NCBI GenBank assembly: GCA_020633515.1
Contig: JACKDM010000001.1
Span: forward strand, 1-64,000
DNA length: 64,000 bases
Origin: Myxococcales bacterium
Lineage (GTDB): Bacteria > Myxococcota > Bradymonadia > UBA7976 > UBA1532
Direction of reading: 5' to 3'
The notes below the pieces were generated by a model. It saw only the letters and a program-made list of their open reading frames with translations, had not been told where the DNA came from and ran no database searches. This document shows positions 24,442 to 34,224 of the stretch, piece after piece. A program made the translations under genes and the position numbers. Positions within the stretch are counted from its first letter, which is position 1. Each line of letters starts with the position of its first letter.

Positions 24442-24858
24442 ATGATTCACACCGCGCTCATCCCCCTGCTCGGCGGCGCCCTCATCGGCCTCTCCGCCGT
24501 CGCCGTCATGCTCTTCCTCGGTCGCATCGCCGGCATCTCCGGCATCCTCGCCGGTGTCATCGCCCCCACCGCCGGTGACTTCGACTGGCGCGCCCTCTTC
24601 ACCGCCGGCCTCGTCGCCGGCGGCGCGGTCATCTTCGCCGTCGAACCCGAAGCCTTCACCGTCGCCATCGACCGCTCCACCCCGGCCATCGTCGCCGCCG
24701 GCCTGCTCGTCGGCTTCGGCACCCGGCTCGGCAGCGGCTGCACCAGCGGCCACGGCGTCTGCGGCCTCAGCCGCCTCTCGCCCCGCAGCCTCGCCGCCAC
24801 CCTCGCCTTCATGGCGGTCGGCATGATCACCGTCTCGCTCGTCGGAGGTGCCGCGTGA
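24442..24858 (+). CDS. YeeE/YedE family sulfur-compound transporter, first half
   Basis: 138 residues, four predicted membrane helices. Family marker GFGTRLGSGCTSGHGVCGLSRLSPRS holds conserved Cys residues, which in E. coli YeeE (TsuA) pass thiosulfate through the membrane. In this genome type the transporter is split in two genes. ATG 24442 has a weak AGGA upstream. It is the first gene of a tight four-gene run (YeeE, DUF6691, persulfide dioxygenase, SulP), and the stop overlaps the next start. Inference: import or export of a sulfane-sulfur species such as thiosulfate. Confidence 0.9.
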   Translation: MIHTALIPLLGGALIGLSAVAVMLFLGRIAGISGILAGVIAPTAGDFDWRALFTAGLVAGGAVIFAVEPEAFTVAIDRSTPAIVAAGLLVGFGTRLGSGCTSGHGVCGLSRLSPRSLAATLAFMAVGMITVSLVGGAA

Positions 24859-25307
24859 AGAAGTCCCTCGTCGCCTTCGCCGCCGGCGTGCTCTTCGCCG
24901 TCGGCCTCGCGCTCGGTGGCATGACCCGCCCCGACAAGGTCATCGCGTTCCTCGATGTCTTCGGCGACTGGGACCCGAGCCTCGCGTTCGTCATGATCGG
25001 CGCGATCGGTGTCTACAGCCCCCTCTTCCACCTCGTCATGCGCCGCCGCAAGACCCCCGTGCTCGCCGCGCGCTTCGAGGTCCCCACCCGGCGGGATCTC
25101 ACCCCGTCGCTCGTCGTCGGCGCCGTGCTCTTCGGCGCCGGCTGGGGCCTCGGCGGCTTCTGCCCCGGCCCCGCGATCGCATCCGCCGCCACCCTCCATC
25201 CCACCGTCTGGATGTTCCTCGGTGGCATGCTCGGCGGCATGGCACTCTATCGTGGCTACGAGGCGATGATGGCCTCGATGGCCGCCCGAAAGGAGACCGC
25301 GTCATGA
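24855..25307 (+). CDS. DUF6691 protein, second half of YeeE/YedE transporter
   Basis: 150 residues, membrane protein. Markers are ALGGMTRPDKVIAFLDVFGDWDPSLAFVM and GWGLGGFCPGPAIAS, whose Cys pairs with the first half. The GTG start at 24855 overlaps the previous stop (GTGA), and its own stop overlaps the dioxygenase start, so the three genes are translationally coupled. It probably forms one channel with the upstream protein. Confidence 0.9.
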   Translation: MKKSLVAFAAGVLFAVGLALGGMTRPDKVIAFLDVFGDWDPSLAFVMIGAIGVYSPLFHLVMRRRKTPVLAARFEVPTRRDLTPSLVVGAVLFGAGWGLGGFCPGPAIASAATLHPTVWMFLGGMLGGMALYRGYEAMMASMAARKETAS

Positions 25308-26209
25308 AGATCGAAGCCTTCCACGACAAGCGCACCGACACCCTCACCTATGTCGTGTACGACCCGCAGTCGAGGGATGCCATCGTCATCGACCCGGTGC
25401 ATGACTACGAGCCCGTCGGCAGCAAGGTCTTCACCGAGTCGGTCGACCGCGTCGTCGCCTGGCTCAAGAAGCACGAACTCAAGCTGCGCGCCATCCTCGA
25501 GACCCACGCGCACGCCGACCACCTCTCCGGCTCGCAGCTCCTCAAGGAGACCTGGCCCGAAGCCACCCTCGCGATCGGCGCCCGCATCACCGAGGTGCAG
25601 CGCCTCTTCCGCGACTACTTCGACCTCGGCGATGACTTCCCCGTCGACGGCAGCCAGTTCGACAAGCTCTTCGCCGACGGCGAGACCTGGGCCGCCGGCA
25701 CCATCGAGGTCGAGGTCATCTACACCCCCGGCCACACCCCCGCCTGCGCGACCTACCGCATCGGCGACGCGATCTTCACCGGCGACGCGCTCTTCATGCC
25801 CGACCAGGGCACCGGCCGCTGTGACTTCCCCGGTGGCAGCGCGCAGGCGCTCTACAAGTCGATCAACAAGCTCTATGCCATGCCCGATGACACCCGTGTC
25901 TTCGTCGGCCATGACTACCAGCCCGGCGGCCGCGCGCTCGCCTACGAGAGCACCATCGGTGAAGAGAAGGCCCACAACGTCCAGCTCAACGCCGCGATGA
26001 CCGAGCGGCAGTTCGTCGAAGCCCGCGAGCGCCGTGACGCGACCCTCGCCGCGCCGAAGCTCCTCTACCAGAGCGTGCAGGTCAACATCGACGCGGGCGC
26101 GCTCCCGCCCCAGGCCCGCAACGAGAGGCGCTACCTCAAGATCCCGGTCAACGTCTTCCGCCCCACCCCCACCAACGACCTCGACCTCGGCCCCGTCGAC
26201 CGCCAGTAG
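25304..26209 (+). CDS. Persulfide dioxygenase (ETHE1/Blh-like MBL fold)
   Basis: 301 residues. Mononuclear iron enzyme that would oxidise glutathione persulfide to sulfite. Iron motif THAHADHLSG, then YTPGHTPACATY, FTGDALFMPDQGTGRCDFPGGSA (the GTGRxDFxGG signature of persulfide dioxygenases) and VFVGHDYQPGGR. It matches the Blh protein of bigR-type operons in proteobacteria, where it sits beside the same YeeE/DUF6691 genes. No rhodanese domain is fused and no BigR gene is nearby. Confidence 0.92.
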   Translation: MKIEAFHDKRTDTLTYVVYDPQSRDAIVIDPVHDYEPVGSKVFTESVDRVVAWLKKHELKLRAILETHAHADHLSGSQLLKETWPEATLAIGARITEVQRLFRDYFDLGDDFPVDGSQFDKLFADGETWAAGTIEVEVIYTPGHTPACATYRIGDAIFTGDALFMPDQGTGRCDFPGGSAQALYKSINKLYAMPDDTRVFVGHDYQPGGRALAYESTIGEEKAHNVQLNAAMTERQFVEARERRDATLAAPKLLYQSVQVNIDAGALPPQARNERRYLKIPVNVFRPTPTNDLDLGPVDRQ

Positions 26210-26236
26210 TCATCGTCCGCGCGGCGAGGAGGACCC

Positions 26237-27982
26237 ATGAAGACCTGGCTCCACCGCCGGGTGCCCATCACCCGCTGGCTCCCGGCGCTCCGCCGCGAAG
26301 ACATCCCCGCCGATCTCATCGCCGGGGTCACCGTCGCGGTCATGCTCGTGCCACAAGCCATGGCCTACGCCCTCCTCGCCGGCCTGCCCCCGGTCGTCGG
26401 CCTCTACGCCGCGCTCGTGCCCCCCGCGCTGTACGCCGTCTTCGGCACCGCGCCCCAGCTCGCCGTCGGCCCGGTCGCGATGGACTCCCTGCTCGTCGCC
26501 ACCGCGGTCGGCGCCGTCGCCACCCAAGGCACCGGCGACTACCTCGCGCTCGCGACCATGCTCGCCGCGATGGTCGGCCTCATCCAGCTCGGCCTCGGCC
26601 TCGCCCGCGCCGGCTTCCTCGTCAACTTCCTCTCCAAGCCCGTCGTCAGCGGCTTCACCTCGGCCGCCGCGCTCATCATCGGCTTCAGCCAGCTCAAGCA
26701 CCTGCTCGGCTACCCCCTCCCGAGCGACCACCGCGTACACCTGCTGGTCTGGGCCGCCATCGAGCGCAGCGCCGCGCTGCACGCCCCCACCCTCGCGCTC
26801 GGCCTCGGCGCGCTCGTCACCCTCATCGCCCTCCAGAAGCTCGGCCGCCGCCTCGGCCGCACCCTGCCCGGCCCGCTCGTCGTCGTCGCCGCCGGCACCC
26901 TGCTCGTCACCCTCGCCGGCCTCGACGGCCCCGGCGGCATCAAGACCGTCGGCGCGGTCCCCGGCGGCCTGCCCGCGCTCGCGCTCCCCGTCTTCGCCGC
27001 CGACAAGGCCCTCGCGCTGCTCCCCGGCGCCGCCACCATCGCCTTCGTCGCGTTCATGGAGGCCATCTCCGTCGCCCGCTTCGTCGCCGCCCGCAGCGGC
27101 CAGAAGGTCGACCCCAACCAGGAGCTCATCGCGCTCGGCGCCGCCAACCTCGGCACCTCGGTCACCGGCGGCTACCCCGTCGCCGGCGGCTTCAGCCGCA
27201 CCGCCGTCAACGTGCAGGCCGGCGCCCGAACCCCGCTCTCCTCGCTCGTCACCGCCGCGCTCATCGGCCTCACCCTCATCGCGCTCACCCCCCTCTTCAC
27301 CCATCTGCCCGTCGCCGTGCTCGCCGCGATCATCATGCTCGCCGTCTTCGGCCTCATCGACCTCGCCACCGCGAAGCGGCTCTGGAAGACGAGCAAGAGC
27401 GACTTCGCCGTGCTCGCGCTCACCTTCCTCGCGACCCTCCAGCTCGGCATCACCCCCGGCATCGGCGTCGGCGTCGCCGTCGCGCTGCTCGTCTTCGTCA
27501 TCCGCTCGACCCGCCCCCACTACGCCGTGCTCGGCCGCCTGCCGGGATCGAGCATCTTCCGCAACGTGCGCCACTACCCCGAGGCCCGGACCTGCCCCGG
27601 CGTCCTGATCCTGCGCTTCGACGCGCCCTTCTACTACGGCAACGTCAGCTTCCTCGCCGACCGCCTCGCCGACGAAGAGGCCAAGTGGGGCCCGCTGACC
27701 CACGTCGTGCTCGACGCGACCGGCATCACCGCCCTCGACGCGAGCGGCGCCGACGCGCTCGTCGAGCTCGCCGCCGACTATGGCAAGCGTGGCATCGACC
27801 TCCGCTTCTCCGGCGTCCGCGGCCCGGTGCGCGACATGATGGGCAAGGTGGGGCTCGTCGAGCAGCTCGGCGCCGATCACTTCTTCTTCACGGTCGCCGA
27901 CGCCGTCGCGAGCCTGGACGGCGGCGACGCGCCCGGGCGAGGGTGCGAGGGCCGCTCACCGCTGGCGTTCGCGGGGCGGTGA
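26237..27982 (+). CDS. SulP family anion permease with STAS domain
   Basis: 581 residues. The SulP core (about residues 1-430, 10-14 helices) shows the family motif VPQAMAYALLAGLPPVVGLYAALVPPALYAVFG, FLSKPVVSGFTSAAALIIGFSQ and GYPVAGGFSRTAVNVQAGARTPLSS. The cytoplasmic STAS domain (about 450-560) contains VLDATGITALDASGADALVELA. It starts 27 nt after the dioxygenase, after AGGAGG. In this setting sulfate or sulfite export or import is the likely role; SulP proteins also carry bicarbonate. It is convergent with the reductase gene. Confidence 0.92.
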   Translation: MKTWLHRRVPITRWLPALRREDIPADLIAGVTVAVMLVPQAMAYALLAGLPPVVGLYAALVPPALYAVFGTAPQLAVGPVAMDSLLVATAVGAVATQGTGDYLALATMLAAMVGLIQLGLGLARAGFLVNFLSKPVVSGFTSAAALIIGFSQLKHLLGYPLPSDHRVHLLVWAAIERSAALHAPTLALGLGALVTLIALQKLGRRLGRTLPGPLVVVAAGTLLVTLAGLDGPGGIKTVGAVPGGLPALALPVFAADKALALLPGAATIAFVAFMEAISVARFVAARSGQKVDPNQELIALGAANLGTSVTGGYPVAGGFSRTAVNVQAGARTPLSSLVTAALIGLTLIALTPLFTHLPVAVLAAIIMLAVFGLIDLATAKRLWKTSKSDFAVLALTFLATLQLGITPGIGVGVAVALLVFVIRSTRPHYAVLGRLPGSSIFRNVRHYPEARTCPGVLILRFDAPFYYGNVSFLADRLADEEAKWGPLTHVVLDATGITALDASGADALVELAADYGKRGIDLRFSGVRGPVRDMMGKVGLVEQLGADHFFFTVADAVASLDGGDAPGRGCEGRSPLAFAGR

Positions 27983-27989
27983 CTCTGTC

Positions 27990-28559
27990 TCAGCCGATGC
28001 CATCCGCCGCTTTGCCCCGCGGCGTGTACCGCAGCACCACCGCGCCGGCGCCGAGCGGGTGCTGGCTCACCAGCTCCAGATCGACCCACCGCGACAGCCC
28101 CGCGAACAGCGACGGTCCATGCCCGGTGAGGCGGGGGTGCACGACGAACTCGTACTCGTCGATCAACCCGAGCTCGGTGAGCGCGAGCGCGAGCTGCACC
28201 CCGCCGACGAAGATCCCCTTCCCTGGCGCCTGCTTGAGCGCCTTCACCGTCGCGCCGAGGTCGCCGCGGACCAGCTCCGCGTTCCAGTCGACCCGGTCGA
28301 GGGTGCGCGAGACGACGTACTTCTTCGCCGCGTCGAGCGTGCGCGCGAAGGGATCGGGCGATGGCTCCGCCCCCGCGGGCGCCCGGAACGCCTCTTCCAT
28401 CATCTCGTAGGTGATCCGGCCGAAGAGCAGCGCGTCGGCCTGCGCGAGATTGTCAGCGGCGTGCTGATGCAGCGCGTGCAGATCGCGGTCGGCGGGCACG
28501 ACGCGATGGTCGCAGCAGCCATCGAGCGTGACGTTGATGGAGAAGCGAAGCGGTCGCAT
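27990..28559 (-). CDS. RibD C-terminal/dihydrofolate-reductase-like protein
   Basis: 189 residues of the RibD_C family (NADPH-dependent reductase fold). MRPLRFSINVTLDGCCDHR at the N-terminus, ADALLFGRITYEMMEEAF, KKYVVSRTL, GKGIFVGGVQLALALTELGLIDEYEFVVHP are typical. In most bacteria these stand-alone proteins are uncharacterised, and the riboflavin role is not implied. It lies 46 nt after the carboxylase stop on the same strand. Confidence 0.85.
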   Translation of the reverse strand: MRPLRFSINVTLDGCCDHRVVPADRDLHALHQHAADNLAQADALLFGRITYEMMEEAFRAPAGAEPSPDPFARTLDAAKKYVVSRTLDRVDWNAELVRGDLGATVKALKQAPGKGIFVGGVQLALALTELGLIDEYEFVVHPRLTGHGPSLFAGLSRWVDLELVSQHPLGAGAVVLRYTPRGKAADGIG

Positions 28560-28605
28560 GGCGTGAAGGCACTCCCGATGGGTGGTCAGGGCGAAGGCAG
28601 AGACA

Positions 28606-31600
28606 TCACACCGTCTGCCCGCCGTGGGCGACGTGGTCGCGCGCGAGTCGGTCGACGATGAACGGGCGCAGCTTCTCGGCGGCGATGATGCCATCGATCG
28701 ATCCCACCTCGCGGGCGCGGTCGACGGTGTGGATGCCATCGAAGCGGGCGGCGACCTCGGCGAGCGCGGTGTTGTGGGCGGTGGCATCACCCCCCAGCTC
28801 GGCGGTGCGGCGGCGGACCTCGGCGGTGAAGACGACGGCGGCGGCGGGGGCGCCGCCGATGACCGAGGCGTAGCTGCCTTCGAGCGCGACGGCGACGAGC
28901 TCGGGGTTGAGGGTCTTCGAGAACACGACGTAGGCGCCGCCGTGGTAGCGGCTGAGCACGACGAAGACGATGGGTCCCTCGAAGTTGACGACCGCGCGGC
29001 CGATCTCGGCGCCGTATTCGAGCTGCCATTGGCCGAGCGACTCGGGGGAGCCGTCGAAGCCGGAGAGGTTGGCGAGCACGACGACGGGGCGGCGGCCGCT
29101 GGCGGCGTTGAGGGCGCGGGCGACCTTGCGTGATGCCTGCGGGTAGAGGGTGCCGCCGGCGAAGCGCGCGGGGCCGTCGGCGCTCGGTTGGCCGACGCGG
29201 GCGAAGGGGCGGTTCTCGATGCCGATGAGGCAGGCGCCGTAGCCGCCGATCCGGGTCTCCCAGACGACGGCGGTCTCGGCGCCGCGCCACGCGGACCAGC
29301 GCTCGACGGGGTCGACGCCGGCGTCGCTGACGGCGGCCATGACCGGGCGCACGGCGAAGGGGCGCTTGCGGTCGGGGTTGTGGCTGGTCGAGAAGACCTG
29401 CCCGACGGTCGCGAAGCCATGGCCGAGCTCGCCGGGATAGGGCGCGGCGGTGACGTCGCGGTCGAGCGGGTCGTCGCAGGCGAGGCGCGGGGGGCGGGCG
29501 GCGCCGGGGGGGACGTGGGTGTGGTCGTGGTAGCGGTAGAGCAGCCGGAACGCGGCGCCGAGGTCGGGCGCGTGGGCCTGCGCCTGGCCGTTGGGTCCCA
29601 TGATCGCGGTGTAGCCGCCGAGCGCGAGGTCGTCGTCGGCCGAGACGCAGCCCGAGGCGTCGAGCGCGCGCTTGCCGGTGAGCACCATCGCGCCGCGATC
29701 GGTCATCACCAGCAGGCCGCGGGTGTGCATCATCATCGTGGCTTCGGCGTTCCAGTAGGCCTGCGCGCCGACGCAGATGCCGGGCACGATGAGATCGATC
29801 TCACCGCCGTCCTGGGTGAAGCGCACGATGCGGCCGAGGACGCGGGCGGTCCAGTCGAGGTTCTCGGTGCCGGTGTCCCAGTCGATGCGGGCGCCGGCCG
29901 AGAGCGCGACCCATTCGAGCGGGAGCTGGTGCTCGGCGGCGAGCTCGATCGCGGCGAGGATGCGGCGGCACTCGGGCTCGGCGAGCGCGCCCATCGACTC
30001 GGTGGGATCGGAGAGCACGAGCACGCGGGTGACGGCGTCGGCGCGGTGGCGGTAGCGGCTGCGGATGAGCCCGAAGACGACGCCGGCGGTGTTCTCGCCG
30101 TAGAAGCGGTCGACGGGCGCGGGGCGGCCCTCGGGGTCGAGGTCGTACTCTTCGAAGCGGCCGCGGGGCAGCTCGGGGCTGCCTTCGAGGAGGCGCACGA
30201 TCTCATAGGGGTGCACGAGCCCGCGGCGGCGCGCGGCGACGACCCGGGTCTCATAGCGGGTCAATGGCATCAGCGCCTTGTGGGACGCGGGCTTCTCGAC
30301 GAACTCGAGGAGGCCGCCGCGATCGCTGATCGCGAGATCGCGCAGCTCGCCGGCCTCGCCGTCGGCGTCGATGAAGGCGGCGCGCACGACGACCTTCTCG
30401 AGCCCGACGCGCTGCGCGGCCGGCGCGAGGCGCTCGACGTAGCGGCGGATGAGATCGGGCTTGTGTGGGACCGGCGGCACGATGCGCAGGGTGATGCGGT
30501 TCCATTGCAGCCGGCGGCGCGGGTCGTGGGTGGCGCGGGCGGTCTCGATGGCGCGCACGGCGGCGTGGAAGACCCGCTCGACGTGGGGCAGGCGGAAGCG
30601 GCTGCCGGACGCGCGCTCGATGCTGCGCACCTCGCCGAACGCGAGCAGGCGCACGTCGTCGCGGTTGTCGCGGGCGCGGGCGTGGAAGAGCACGACGTCG
30701 TCGTCGCTCGGCAGGCGCTCGAACTCGAAGCGATCGAGGCGATCGAGGTCGAGGCGGCGCGCGGTCGATGGCATCACGTCGCGGCGGTCGCGGCGCTCGG
30801 TGCCATCGGCCATGAAGCGACGCACCATGGGATAGTTGGGGCCGCGCACGACGAGGATGCAGAGCTCTTCCCAGGGCGGGCGCGGCGCGCGGCCGAGCGG
30901 GGCGAGCGCGATGACGGCGTCCATGACCTTGGCGGGCTCGCTGCCGGGCGGTGGCACGAGCACCAGATCGAGGCGGCGGGTCGGCGGCAGGGACGACGCG
31001 GCGATGACGATCGTGCCCGCCTCGGCGGGGCGCGCGACGACGCAGACGACCGCCTGGTCACCCTCGCCGACGCGGAAAGCGGGCCGTCCAGCCAGCCGGA
31101 AGGGCTCGATCGGCATGTCGCCGCCGGTCCATTCGAGGCGGCGGGCGACGCCCTCGGCGGCGACGAGGCAGCCCTCGGCGACGGCGGCGGGGGCGAAGCC
31201 CGGCACGAGCGACTCGGGGGCGGCGATGAGCTCGTCCCAGCCGATCTCGCCGGCGCGGAGGCGGCGCAAGAGCTCCTCGGCGCGCTCCTCGGCGCGCTGG
31301 GTGAAGCGGACGTGGTCGGGGCGCTCGTGCAGGCGGTAGCGGGCGCGGTCGGCGGCCTCGCGCACCGGGCCGAAGCGGGCGGGGTCGAGCAGGGTGAGGC
31401 GGTCGAGCAGGTCGAGCGGCACGCACGGGCGGCCCTCGGGCACCGGCGGCTGGTCGGCGGCGCGGCGGAGGAGCGCGGCGGCGGCGGGCACGAGCTCGGG
31501 GAGCGCGAGAGCTCGGCGCGGGCGAGGCGGCGGAGCGCGTCGTCGACGACGGCGGGCGCGGCGTCGAGCGCGACGCCGTGGTGGGCGAGCGCGCGGGCGA

Positions 31601-33806
31601 GCGCGATGCGGGGGCGGGCGGCGAGCGCGTCCTGGCCCTGGCGGCGCAGGGTCTCGATCCACAGCGCGGGTGAGACCGCGTCGGTCGCGCCCTCGCCGCC
31701 GTCGGGCTGGCGGTCGGGGCGGCGCTCGAGCAGCTCGGCGACGTCGGCGAAGACGCCGAGCAGCGCGGCGAAGTCCTGCGGATCGACGTGCGCCGCGTCG
31801 CCGCGCAGGGTGCCGGGCGGGGCGTCCCAGCCGGTGAAGGCGGCGCGCAGGCGCTCGGCGGCGGCCTCGGCGGCGGGCGGGCCGGCCTGCCACGGGATCC
31901 CGGTCGTCGCCGGCTCGGCCACGGTCGCGGTGCCCTCGGCGTCGATGAGCAGCATCACCTGCCCGGCGCGCACCTGCCCGCCGGCGGTGACGAAGACCTC
32001 GCGCACCTCGCCGGCGCGCGGGGTGTCGACGCGCACCTCCATCTTCATCGACTCGAGCACCGCGACGGTCTGCCCGGCCTCGACGCGGTCGCCGGGCACG
32101 ACGAGCACGTCGAGCACGACCGCGGCCGAGGGCGCCGCGACCGCGCCGGCGCCGGCGGCGGCGACCCGGTGCGGCGTGCCGTCGACGACATAGCTGCGGT
32201 CGCCGACGACGCGCTCGACGCGGTGGCGGGCGCCGCCGATCGAGAGCCAACGCTGATAGGGGCCGTCGGCCTCGTAGTGCACCGTGACCTCGCCGCTCTC
32301 GTGCAGCACCCGGAAGCGGTCGGGGCCGAGGCGGTAGACGGCGAGCGCGTCGCCGGCCTCGACGCGGTGGCGGTCGGGGCCGCGGCTGTCGTCTTCGTCG
32401 CCGGCGGCGAGGAAGCGGTCGATCGCGGCGGCGAGCGCGGCGACGCCCTGGCCGGGCGGGGCCTCGACGCGGAGGCGGTCGACGGTGCCGACGTCGAAGC
32501 GGCCGGCGCGCACGTCGTCGCGGGCGAGCAGCGCGCGCAGGAACGCGAGGTTGGTGGTGCCGCCCTCGACGACGATGCGGGTCTGGTCGAGCGCGTGGGC
32601 GAGGCGGGCGAGCGCGACGCCGCGGTCGGCGCCCCAGGCGATGACCTTGGCGACGAGCGGGTCGAAGTCGGACGAGATCGTCTCGCCCTCGCTGAAGCCG
32701 GTGTCGACGCGCAGCCCGGGCCCGGTCGGGAGCACGAAGCGCACGAGGCGGCCGGGCGCGGGCGCGAAGTCGTTGTGCGGGTCCTCGGCGCAGACCCGCG
32801 CCTCGATCGCCCAGCCGCGCGGCGCGGCGACGGCCGGGGGGAGCGGCTCGCCGAGCGCGAGCTCGATCTGGGCGCGCACGAGGTCGGCGCCATAGACCTC
32901 TTCGGTGACCGGGTGCTCGACCTGCAAGCGGCTGTTGACCTCGAGGAAGCAGGCGCGGTCGGTGCGGTCGTCGTAGAGGAACTCGACGGTGCCGGCGCTG
33001 CGGTAGGCGACGGCGGCGCAGAGGCGCTCCGCCGAGGCGACGAGCAGCGCGCGCGCCTCCTCCGAGAGGCCGACCGAGGGGCACTCCTCGACGATCTTCT
33101 GCCGGCGGCGCTGCAAGGAGCACTCGCGCACGCCGTAGACGAGGACCCGGCCGGCGCCGTCGCCGAGGACCTGCACCTCGACGTGGCGCGCGCCGTCGAC
33201 GCAGCGCTCGATGAAGATGTCGCCGCCGTGGAACGAGCGGTCGGCCTCGGCGCGGACCGCGGCGAAGAGCGCGGGGAGCGCGTCGGGGCCCTCGACGCGG
33301 CGGATCCCGCGCCCGCCGCCGCCGCCGGCGGCCTTGATCATCAGCGGATAGCCGACCCGCTCGGCCGCGGCGAGCGCGTCGGTCGCGTCGCGCACGACCG
33401 CCCAGGCGGCGACGGGGACGCCGTACTCTTCGGCGAGGCGCTTGGCGGCGACCTTGTCGCCGAGGCGGGCCATGCTGTCGGGGCGGGGCGCGAGCAGGGT
33501 GATGCCGGCGTCTTCGAGCGCGGTGCAGAACGCGGCGTCCTCGGAGGCGAAGCCCCAGCCGAGCCAGGCGCCGTCGCAGCCGGTCTCGCGGAGCGCGGCG
33601 ATGACCGCGCCGGCGTCGAGGTAGGCGGCGCGGCCCTCGCCGATGCAGATCGCGGCGTCGGCGGAGCGCACGTAGAGCGAGTCGGTGTCGGGGCGGGTGT
33701 AGAGCGCGACGGCGGCCGGGGCGGGCTTCTCGCGGCGCAGCGCGTCGAGGGCGTTGAGGAAGCGAATCGCGGGCTCGCCGCGGTTGACGATTCCGATCCG
33801 TCTCAT
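28606..33806 (-). CDS. Single-chain acyl-CoA carboxylase (BC-BCCP-central-CT), frame-disrupted
   Basis: ATP- and biotin-dependent carboxylase on one chain, about 1733 residues when repaired. Order: biotin carboxylase (1-445; AAGGGGGRGI, ECSLQRRRQKIVEECPS), BCCP-like biotin domain (biotin Lys near 588 in ESMKM), a helical central region, and a carboxyltransferase half. The last part parallels eukaryotic acetyl-CoA carboxylase: FEFERLPS, WNRITLRIVPPV, WVALSAGARI and RRPVVVLANLSGFDGSPESLGQW. A 2-nt surplus at GAGAG, 31507-31511, shifts the frame near residue 765. Deleting one GA restores ELALPELV. The start at 33806 has GGAGAG at 9 nt. Substrate (acetyl, propionyl or longer acyl-CoA) is not decided by sequence. 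No other carboxylase subunits are nearby. Confidence 0.85.
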
Positions 33807-34224
33807 CACGCGTCTCTCCAGGGGTTCTTTCGAGCGCGCCATGATATGCCCGCCATCGCCGGGCGCCAGCCATTTGTGCCGGCGTCGGCTCCGCGACCCG
33901 AGAGTCACGCTCGCGATGCCATGTCGGTCGGGGCACGCCGAAGGCATTGTCGCGCTGCTGACAGGTGAAGTTTCAGACTCTTTTAGGATCTTCCAAAGCG
34001 TTGTAATTGCTTGCAATTTTGTATCCGGCCGACGAAGAGCGGCTCTGCGAGCCTCTCGGCCGATTGAGAAAACCCCGGCGGATGTCTTATCGCTTGGCCG
34101 ATCCCGCGCGGCGGAGGGGCGCTCACGCGGGATCGCTCCAGAATACGCCGGCGCGTGCGGTCGCCGGCGGACCCGGCGGGCGGTGCGCCCGCGGCATCGG
34201 CGCCCCTGACGAGGTCACCGGGGA
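33807..34224. promoter_or_regulatory. Divergent regulatory region between carboxylase and di-haem gene
   Basis: 418 bases with no gene. On the minus strand TATCAT (-10-like, 33841-33846) stands about 35 nt before the carboxylase start. Around 33965-34095 the base composition falls sharply, with T-rich runs and a 6-bp inverted repeat AATTGC-TT-GCAATT (34005-34018). This part probably carries the control site for the di-haem gene, but no clear -35/-10 pair was found there. Confidence 0.4.

Noticed and set aside
33961..34090. Low-GC patch as a transferred island
   Set aside because: Only about 130 bases, flanked by genes of ordinary composition, with no integrase or repeat ends; a promoter region explains it better.
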